Of a DNA stretch of 64,000 nt, positions 56,414 through 64,000 are shown one piece after another. Source of the DNA: Cephalotus follicularis (lineage: Eukaryota; Streptophyta; Magnoliopsida; Oxalidales; Cephalotaceae); NCBI GenBank assembly GCA_001972305.1, contig BDDD01000121.1:223644-287643 (forward strand), written 5' to 3'. Under the pieces are notes generated by a model that made no database searches, was not told where the DNA came from, and worked only from the letters and a program-made list of their open reading frames with translations. Position numbers and translations under genes: made by a program. Each line of letters starts with the position of its first letter. Position 1 is the stretch's first letter.

Positions 56414-57395
56414 TGTCACGGGGTCAAATTCGTACCACAAATTTCCGCCTGTGATGGCCCTAGACTCCTGTCTAGTCTCAGTCAAATTGTGCAACGCCCT
56501 AAGTATACAGAGGCTTAACACGCGAACACACACTCGCTGTTTGAACACGGCAATAGTAAAAGCACACTCACACACAATCTACGAGAATATCTCAACCTTT
56601 ATTACTTTACCAAAAGCTTACAAATGAGTACAAGGGCTCAACTGTTTGCCTTTGAGAATTCTCAGGCATATCTGGCAAAGGAGCCTAGTTCGCCTATTTA
56701 TAGTGCAGTCATGCACTTGAGCAGTTAACACCCCTAACTGCTAGGGACACATCGCACTCAATGCCTTTACAGTTGACACCCACAATTGTTACATGTACAG
56801 ATGGTTTATCCTTGGCCTTACAACACATCACTAAGTCACTAATGGCGAGCAAGCTTAGCCTAAAACATAGGAACCACTAACTCAACTTGCCTCCATGTCC
56901 TTGCCTTCATGCATCATGGCTCTGCAAGTTGCGCATGCCTGCCCGAGTGTTGCGCGTCCATGCCGTTCTATGCGCGTTGTGTGCGCGTTGTGCCTCGCCT
57001 AATGCGCACTACCTCCCGCATGCTGCGCGCCACGTTCTTGCATGATGCGTGCACATGCCGCGCAATGCTCAGTCAACTGCCGCATGATGCGCACTACTCC
57101 CGCATGCTACGCACCACGCCCCGAATTATAAGCACACATGCCGTGCAATGCTCGGACTGCTCTGCATGATGTGTGCCACACCTCGCACAATGCTCGCACC
57201 TTCCGCGCAATGCTCTGCATGATGCGCATGGTGCGTGCTCCTTCCGCGCCATGCTTGAACCATCCGTCATGAAATTTTCCCACACGCGTCTGCTTCCTTG
57301 TGGCATGCCTCCCTATGCTACTGCCCCCGGGCCAACATAGGTGCAGGTCCCAAACCCATGCTAGTCGTGCCTCCTCCAAGCCTAAGGGGATAACA
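56414..57395 (-). repeat. 3' LTR of the minus-strand chromovirus
   Basis: Between 56905 and 57250 it carries a private array of words such as gcatgatgcgc, ccgcgcaatgctc, tgcgcgttgtg and cccgcatgctgcgc. Boundaries come from the TG-CA ends and the adjacent purine tract. The partner LTR is outside the window. Confidence 0.7.
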
Positions 57396-57399
57396 AACC

Positions 57400-58093
57400 A
57401 CCCCCACCAGAAGAGCTCGACGTCCTCGTCGATGGGGTATAAGTAATCTCTGACTTGCTTTTCATACTGCCACAAATCAGTCTCCTTTTCCCATGAAGCT
57501 TCAGATTCTGGGGAACCTCTCCAGTGAATCAAATATTCAACTCATCGATTCTTCTTGCTTTGCCCCAAGGTGCGATGGTCGAGAATCCACTCTATCTCTC
57601 GATCATATTGCTGCCGGATCACAGGTGGGCCACGTTGGGCTTTAGTGCGCCCAACGTTTAGCAAGTCTTCATTAAAAGGTTTCAAGAAACTTACATGGAA
57701 TGTAGGATGTAGGTTTAACCGCTCGGGTAGATGTAACCGATAAACTACGTTGCCAACTCTTTTCACAACTTCGAAAGGTCCGTCATATTTTGGTATCAAA
57801 CCCCGATGCACACTCTTGCTATTGATCTTTTTCCACATATGTGGAGTTAACTTCAACATTACCTTGTCCCTGATTTTGAATTCTACCGGCCTCCTACCCC
57901 TGTTCGCATATTTTTTCATTCACCTGGCTGCCTTGGAAAGGCTGTCCCGAGCGTCCTCAAGTTTTTCTTGCCTGTCTCTAGAAAACCGATGTGTTGCGGG
58001 ACACTGACCACCCGTCTTCTGCAATGCCACTTTCTGAGGAGTTAGTGGCTGGTGCCCAGTTGCCAATTCAATGGGACTGTAACCTGTAGGTGA
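57400..58093 (-). pseudogene. Integrase C-terminus and chromodomain of the minus-strand chromovirus
   Basis: From the solo-LTR junction downward: SPTGYSPIELATGHQPLTPQ and a basic linker to KAAR, a TGA, MKKYANRGRRPVEFKIRDKV. KYDGPFEVVKRVGNVVYRLH and HPTFHVSFLKPF follow, then IEWILDHRTLGQSKKNR and a TGA. The chromodomain body VEYLIHWRGSPESEASWEKE comes next. The phrase IHWRG-x5-SWE is the chromodomain signature. Two in-frame stops. Confidence 0.85.
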
Positions 58094-58379
58094 AGATCTG
58101 TAATGACCCGAATTTTCATTAAAGATATTAATTATGGAAAGATGATTTCTATTGTGTAAATTGACAAATAGTTCAAGGGACCCGTAGTATGACCCTACGC
58201 TCGGGGGGTTCGGGGGTTTCGCTCCCCTGTGAGCGGACAGGGGGTCCCGCTGTCCGGTCAGCCGGCAGGGGCTCGGGGGGCAGTGCCCCCAGAAGAAAAT
58301 TTAAATTGACTATTTGTTTTGGATGAACGTCATGTTGAAAGCGACAATCTAAAAAGTTAAGAGTTGACAAAAATGTCTT

Positions 58380-58610
58380 AAGCGCCGACGGTTCCAGGTA
58401 AAGAGTCGACGCTTTGGAGGCAACCGACAACGCTCTAAATGTAAACGTCGACGCTTCGAAGACAAGTGTGTCAGTTAACCTGGAGGAGACTGAAAGCGGC
58501 GACGCTTTGTTGGAAAGCGTCAGCGCTTTAGTTGAGATAGAAGTTGGAGAACTCAGTATAAGCCCGTGACCAGCGACGCTTAGGGATAAAGAGTCGACGC
58601 TTTGCCCTGT
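58380..58610. repeat. Palindromic word array in the solo LTR
   Basis: Words include aagcgccgacggtt, agagtcgacgctttgg, aacgtcgacgcttcg, aagcggcgacgctttg and aagcgtcagcgcttt. They lie about 220-450 bases upstream of the TATA-like box at 58829. Confidence 0.85.
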
Positions 58611-59506
58611 GTTAGGTGCAGAATTCTAGCTTTTTACCCCGTTTCGGAGGAATTAAATGGATCGAGGGACACTTGTTAAGCAAGGGATGGAAGACTTATG
58701 ATATTTTACTAGAAAAGGGCATGTGGCATCAGCTGAATTGGTTTAATTTAATCACATGGAGGCAAGCTCACATGGGTGAGGTCATGGATGACACCATGCA
58801 AGCTTGGCCTCCAAGTTTCCCTTTCTCCTTATATATGTGTGCATTCTCAGCTGAACAAAGGGTTAGTTTCTGCTGAGCTTGGAGAGGAGAATTCGTGGGA
58901 GAGAAGAAGAGAAGGAGATCAAGTGAGGTAAGGAGATTATATACCCATTTATGTCAAAGCTTCCTCTGTTTTATTTCCAAATTATACAGCAGATAGTTTA
59001 ATTCATATCTTGCTAATTTCTTGATGAAATTTCAAATGGTTTAATGTTTTCAAAACCTTAAGATGTATACTTTAACTGTTATGTTTTATGCATCTAGAAA
59101 TTCTATCGAATTCTTGATGAAAAGTCATGTTTTCTTCTACTGCTCATGTCCTGTTTTCAAAAGGAAATTGCAACTTTAAAAATTTATTGCAGCTTCGTTT
59201 CTCAATGGAATTTTATGATTTTTATCTCTATAGATTCATTGAGATGTCTACTTTAACTTTTATGTTTTAAGTTTTCTAGGAAAGTGATTGTTTCTATACG
59301 AAATATCTCTTTTAGAAAAGTTATGCAAAACTGTTTTCAAAAGGTTTTTGAGTTAATTACTCAAAGTGATGAGAAATGTTTTATGATTGTGAAATGAAAT
59401 GAAATGAAGGTTTCTATACGAGAAACCAGTTTTAGAAAGGTTTTACAATGATGTTTTATGAATGCTTTGGGCTGATCACTCAAGGTATTAAGAAAGATTT
59501 TATCAA

Positions 59507-59735
59507 TGCATTTGAGTTCACTACTCAAATGAAGAGAAATGTTTTATGAATGCATTTGAGTTAACTACTCAAATGAAGAGAAATGTTTTATGAATGAATT
59601 TGAGTTAACTACTCAAATGGAGAGAAATGTTTTATGAAAATGTTTTATGAATGCATTTGAGTTAATTACTCAAATGAAGAGAAATGTGTTATGAATGCTT
59701 TGAGCTGGTCACTCAAAGTATTAAGAAATATTTTA
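59507..59735 (+). repeat. 44-bp minisatellite with palindromic core
   Basis: Units begin at 59507, 59551, 59595, 59652 and 59696. Each has tttgagttaactactcaaa, a near-perfect palindrome, then gaagagaaatgttttatgaa. One 57-bp unit contains a 13-bp internal duplication (aaaatgttttatg). Weaker related units lie at 59350-59500. Confidence 0.85.
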
Positions 59736-60943
59736 TGAAATGTTTTATGAAATGAATGAACAACTACTGGATTGCGATCCAGTGAGGATTAATCTCATAA
59801 AGATTAATGAATGAACCAAGAGAAAGAATCCGAGATGGATTAATGTTAATGGAGCGTAAAGTTCTCGCGGACATGCATGTTATGTAAGGATAGTAATCAG
59901 GGAGTGCACAATGCCCCGGTGAAGCGGTGTAAGAGGGTTCATTAGAGGTTCACGACCACCAAGTTTTATAAAATGTTCTGTTTCATGTGATATGAACAGA
60001 AAAAGGGTTTTAAAGATGTTTTGTTTATGAATGTGAAGAAAATGATTTTACTAATGTTTTCAAGTATGGTTGTGATACAAGCCAAAAGAAGTTATTATTG
60101 GAAAACGTTTTTGATTGTTTTCAAGTATGCTGGTTATATATACCAAAAAATGTATGATTTTAGAAATGTTCTGGTTTTATAAAACTAGAAGATGATTTTC
60201 AAAGATATTTTGAAATGTATGATGTTGAAACGTTTTGATAAAGATTATCAAAAACAAAGGATTTCGATAACGTTTTATGACTATGATTCTTACTGGGCTC
60301 TTAAAAGCTCACTCCTTTCAATGTCTTGTTTTTAAACAAATCTTCCAGGAAATGTTGAACGTGAAGTTGCGAGCTTTAGAGGAAGTTCGCGAAAGAAGAG
60401 TAAGGAAAGAAAGTATGATATGCTATGAAGTTATGTTTTAATGTCATGTGTTAATATTTTCCGTTGTGTAATGTTTTATGATAAACGATGTATAGACGTT
60501 AAAGTAAGGAAATGAATGCTATAGGTTATGATGTTTTTATGTAAGATGATGATATCAAAGGTTATTGAACATACTTGAGTGTATGAGATGTTAATGATAA
60601 AGGCGAGTATATGATTGTTTTATAATGTGATAAGTTTATGTTTTTCCGCTGTGAAAGGTTATATGTTAAGTGATATACAAATGCAAAGGTATTAGAAATG
60701 AATCATGATAATAAGAAAATGATATTTTGAAATTGATGTTTCAAAGATATAAGCATATGCGATCCTGAGAAGTTATTAAGTAATAACGTTAGGTTTTAAA
60801 TCTAAGCCAATATTATATGATATGAAATGGATCGTTAAATGATTATATGATTTGACGATCAAAGGTTACACCCACGTAACGCCCCGATCTTCAGAGCTCG
60901 CTTTGAGCTTAAAGCAGACTCGGGTCGGGGGCGCTACAAGATC

Positions 60944-61800
60944 TATGTAGATTGTAGCACAATTGCGCACTGTCCAACAACTCTAGCCAGTTTCTTTGGC
61001 TAGTAGTCACGTAATGTCTCAGATATTCTTCCAACAAGCCATTTATTCGCTCTGTTTGCTTGTTGGTTTACGGATGGTTTGCGGTTGAAAACTTCAATTC
61101 AGAACCCATTAAATTGAAGAGACACGTCCATAACCTCCCAGTGAAGCGAGCATCCCGGTAGCTTACTATGTCAGTTGGCACCCGAAAATGCTTCATTATA
61201 TTTTGGTAAAAAAGGTCAGCCGCCACCTCAGTTGTGCACACCTTTGGGGCCGCCACAAACACTACATATTTAGAAATCTATCAACCGCTACCATGACTGA
61301 AGAAAACTCTTATACCTTTGGAAATCCGACCATGAAATCCACTGATACCGATGCCCATGGTTTCTCTAGAATGGGCAAAGGCTGCAACAGGACTGCTTCT
61401 TTTTGGCGCTCAACTTTGTCTTGCTGGCACACCAGGCAAGACTTAACATAAGCCTCAATGTCCTCCTCCATTTTTGGCCAAATAAAGCTCTTGGCCAACA
61501 GCGCATGCATCCTCTGCACCCCGGGATGCCCTGCCCATTGTGAATCAGGCGTCTCTTGCAGCAACTTTTGTCTCAATTCACCACCACTTGGAACAAAAAG
61601 CCTGCCTCCTCTTGCATATAGCAAACTTGACTCCAGCCAGTATCTCCTCACTAGGCCCTCCTGTACCTACTGTGATATCTTGACATAATTCGCATCATAA
61701 TTAGCAATGTCCTGACCTTGTCAACAAAGTCTGATTAAATATGAGAAGTTGCCGCAACAATTTCTAAAACACCTTTCCGACTAAGAGCATCTGCCAGACA
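60944..61800 (-). pseudogene. RNase H end and integrase of the minus-strand chromovirus
   Basis: From the right: LADALSRKGVLEIVAATSHI, a stop, RRYWLESSLLYARGGRLFVP, GHPGVQRMHALLAKSFIWPK and CLVCQQDKVERQKEAVLLQP. PWASVSVDFMVGFPKV and a stop follow. After frameshifts the core continues HFRVPTDIVSYRDARFTGRL, where SYRDA has the second catalytic aspartate. It joins 58093 across the solo LTR (LHRSSPTGYS). Confidence 0.85.
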
Positions 61801-61805
61801 AAAGA

Positions 61806-62929
61806 GAGGGGGGGGGGGGTGAATTTTAGTTTCTAAAATTTAATTAAATTTTTCGCAAATTCAAGTTAAAATAATGAACACAAAATATACATGCAATCAA
61901 AAGCAAGTAGATAAAATAATTAAAGAGAGAGAGTTAGAGAATTGCAAACACGATTTTAGAGTGGTTCGGCTTAACTCTTACCTACGTCCACTTTTCCCAA
62001 GGATCTCCTTGAGTTTACACTAGTCTCCGAATAAACTTTCGGGTGCTATTCGGTGCACCTTTACACTTGTTCGTGATTGACCTCAATCACTTATAATTCT
62101 TTCGGTTCACTCCCCTAGGGTTCACTCCCCTACTACAATCAATGTTTGTAATGAAGATTTTGTGTTTGTTCTTAACCTCTCAAAGGTTGGATTTTACAAG
62201 ATAAAAAACTCTAAAAAAGATATGAACAAAATATAAGCTAAGGCACAAAAATAGCTTTGATTGATCTTGGTTGCTCTTTTTGTGATTTGAGTTGATTGAT
62301 CTTTGTATGCTGGTTCTCTTGTATTCTTATTATTGTTCTTCTTGTAGTCTTTTTGTTTATATCTGTTTTTGACTTGAAAGATCCGTTGGTAGTGTCTTGG
62401 GGCTTGTTGCTTCAAAGACGGCGCATTAAAAATCTTCCAGAAATTGTCTCCAGTGAGCAAAGCGTCGACGGTGTTCTTCAAAGCGTCGGCGCTTATATGA
62501 CCGTTGGAAGTTTGAATTTGAATCTTTGCTCTAAGCGCTAGTGGTCTTGAATTTTGGGGTCGATGGTTGTCCTCAAAGCCTTGACAGTTTGTGTTAAGCG
62601 TCGACACTTTGGGAAATTTTGATTGGCCCAAAAGTCTATGTTTTTAACCGCTTATATAGGCCTCTTAAGAGCAGGCGCTTTCCTCAGAGCGTCGACGGTT
62701 TGACCAATTTCTCCTTTGCTCGAAATGCTCCAACTGTTGGCGCTTTGTTCCTAGCTCTCAACGGTTCCTTAAGCGCTGACGCTTACTTTTAAAGCGTCGA
62801 CGCTTTAACCTGTAATTACATTTTTTTGGTTTGTTTTGCACCATTCTTTCTTTACTTGCATAACAAGAAACTTTGTTAAAATACAAATATGTAATCATCA
62901 AAACTAGGATTGAGACATAAATGTCAACA
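61806..62929 (-). repeat. 3' LTR of a minus-strand Copia element (Tork/SIRE-like)
   Basis: The right edge is set by gacataaatgtcaaca followed by the minus-strand purine tract aaaaagggggagat. The left edge is approximate, within a 13-base G run (61809-61821) before tgaattttag. It shares cgattttagagtggttcggc and tacctacgtccacttt with the collapsed element at 14356-15498, so the two LTRs are relatives. It has the word array 62458-62805. Confidence 0.75.
62458..62805. repeat. Palindromic word array in the Copia LTR
   Basis: Words include aaagcgtcgacggtg, aaagcgtcggcgctt, aagcgtcgacacttt, agagcgtcgacggttt, aagcgctgacgctt and aaagcgtcgacgcttt, the last a perfect 16-bp palindrome. Confidence 0.88.
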
Positions 62930-63500
62930 ATCTCCCCCTTTTTGATGATAACAAAATTTGCTATACAGTTAGACAAGTTAAGAGTATTGTAATGCATAAA
63001 GTAACAAGAACTTATAAGTTAAACAAAGTTTTAACTCCCCCTTAATTCATTAACCTCCCCCTTAAAGTGACAAGGTGTATTTAACTTGTCATTGCTTTCT
63101 TGCTTTTAATTATCTCCCCATTTCTTTTTATATTTTCTCACATTATATATATATCTCCCCCTTTTTGTTATCATTTCAAAAAGGATCGAACTTTTTAAAA
63201 CAAAGTAGTTATAATCATAAATCAACATCATCAATTCATTGACTATTAACACATTCAACTAACATTATCATTAAACTAGATATCTTGCATAAAGAGATTA
63301 AACCATTGACAATCATCCAATTCTCAACAAAATATCAATTGAATAAACTTCCAAACATTGTTTTTGTAATTCAAACATGGATATAGATTACAAACTATCA
63401 TAATGTTAATCAAACAAACTTCATTACAAATTTATCAAGCTGTTTTTCAAGAACACAACATAAAACCATAATGCAAAATGAAGAATGAAATGCATGATGC
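62930..63500 (-). other. Non-coding 3' region of the minus-strand Copia element
   Basis: AT-rich with several ctccccctt tracts (purine tracts on the minus strand, near 62932, 63036, 63053, 63113 and 63154). Such repeats are usual upstream of the 3' LTR in this type of Copia element. No ORF seen. Confidence 0.6.
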
Positions 63501-63774
63501 TCAGTCAGCCATGGGAGTATCTTCGTCGTCATTGTTTCCATCCAAATCTCCCAGCTCATCAGTAGTTCCTTCATCCTCTCTTTGAGTAGCTTCATGTTCG
63601 TCGCTCGAGGATGTGATTAAGCTTTCATCTCCAACCATTCCTTTTGTCACAAGTCTTCTTGCCATTCTCTTTTATCTTCTCTTGATGGTTTGAACATAGA
63701 GATTGATGTCTTTGACCTCTTGCTGTATGCCTTTGATCGCATCCAAGAGTGCTTCGAATTGTGTGCTTGGCATG
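63501..63774 (-). pseudogene. C-terminal part of a TE-encoded ORF with acidic tail
   Basis: Reads MPSTQFEALLDAIKGIQQEV then KDINLYVQTIKRR, a TAA, KRMARRLVTKGMVGDESLIT and an acidic tail ending DEDTPMAD. The helix followed by a basic RRL turn and an acidic tail resembles the end of uncharacterised plant transposon proteins encoded near the 3' side of Copia elements. This is a family impression, not a domain match. One in-frame stop. Upstream sequence is open for about 20 more codons. Confidence 0.4.
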
Positions 63775-63839
63775 TTGACGTTTCGTGGCCGATTGACTTG
63801 AGGCTCATGTGCAGCTTCTGTTAGATTAGGGTGTCCCTA

Positions 63840-64000
63840 CAAGCCACGAGAAGGTTGCAGACATATGTTGTTGACATATGACACACTCTTGAATTATACA
63901 TTCTTAGTTCCATTCATGTTCTATTGTATATATTCAGTAAAGATTGACATCTGGCTATATGTATTATCCCATACCGTCTCTACGAATCAGTTGATCACCA
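63840..64000. other. Unassigned sequence at the window end
   Basis: After about 63840 the coding character stops. The text tgtatatattcagtaaagat resembles the polyadenylation region of a Copia LTR, so another insertion may begin here. It cannot be resolved inside the window. Confidence 0.3.

Larger units (their letters stand above)
58099..60938 (+). mobile_element. Solo LTR (2840 bp), Tekay-like, plus strand
   Basis: Flanked by agatc (58094-58098 and 60939-60943). Ends are tgtaatgacccgaatttt and gtcgggggcgctaca. The junction restores chromovirus integrase sequence on both sides. It holds a GC-rich segment at 58195-58290, a gcgtcgacgc word cluster at 58380-58610, a TATA-like ttatatat at 58829-58836 and a 44-bp minisatellite at 59507-59735. 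The distal half is AT-rich. No coding region. Confidence 0.9.
56414..61800 (-). mobile_element. Galadriel/CRM-like chromovirus, minus strand, 5' part displaced
   Basis: A 982-bp 3' LTR (56414-57395, tgtcacggggtc to gggataaca) is followed on the minus strand by a purine-rich tract (tggtgggggtggtt) and pol running from 61800 down to 57400. A solo LTR interrupts pol at 58099-60938. Near 61800 a Copia element interrupts RNase H, and the remaining 5' part must lie beyond the window. The left flank gctac (56409-56413) should reappear at its far end. Clade call by integrase and chromodomain phrasing. Confidence 0.75.

Noticed and set aside
61809-61821. G13 run as a PPT or assembly gap
   Set aside because: On the minus strand it would be pyrimidine, at the wrong end for a PPT. 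Similar G runs occur near the ends of related plant Copia LTRs. Its length may be a sequencing artefact.

Overview
This window looks like heterochromatic, repeat-rich DNA from a flowering plant, probably a eudicot, although the species cannot be read from it. I find no intact host gene, rRNA, tRNA or CRISPR array. Nearly all recognisable sequence is transposable elements (TEs) inserted into one another. Many boundaries rest on matched target-site duplications (TSDs), terminal inverted repeats (TIRs), primer-binding sites (PBS) and polypurine tracts (PPT) that can be read directly.

Layout. 1-59 is the 3' end of an LTR. 990-11715 is a pol-less Tat-like LTR retrotransposon (899-bp LTRs, TSD CTTTT). 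It keeps gag remnants and an antisense spliced gene with its own TATA box. A 5.6-kb CACTA DNA transposon (2628-8254, TSD AAT) split its gag and carries exons of an O-fucosyltransferase-like gene and probably of a kinesin-4. 11721-18761 is mostly AT-rich, with a 67-bp minisatellite, a collapsed Copia element (14356-15498) and a hAT-like MITE (18059-18706). 18762-24179 is a decayed Reina-like chromovirus. 24341-30584 is a minus-strand Tekay/Del-like chromovirus whose pol has in-frame stops but no frameshift.

31000 to about 47835 is an old Copia element. It holds a 2.6-kb solo LTR (31731-34310), and its 3' LTR was split by a second CACTA element (39545-47761, TSD AAG). That CACTA carries a NECAP-like gene fragment, a second unidentified exon and LTR debris, and is itself hit by a young gag-only Copia element (44484-47630, TSD CTATT). 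From about 48.5 kb another Copia element is split by a 5.4-kb LTR-like unit (49511-54900, TSD GTCGT) and cut at 56413 by a minus-strand chromovirus. The chromovirus contains a solo LTR (58099-60938, TSD AGATC) and is interrupted near 61800 by a further minus-strand Copia element that runs off the window.

Most unusual is a set of short palindromic CpG-rich words (GCGTCGACGC, GACGTCGATGTC, GACGTCAACG). They recur in dense clusters inside otherwise unrelated TEs: Copia LTRs, Tekay-like LTRs, a hAT-like MITE and CACTA cargo. Several other LTRs carry private word arrays. I regard these arrays as the best candidate here for an undescribed phenomenon. What they do is unknown.
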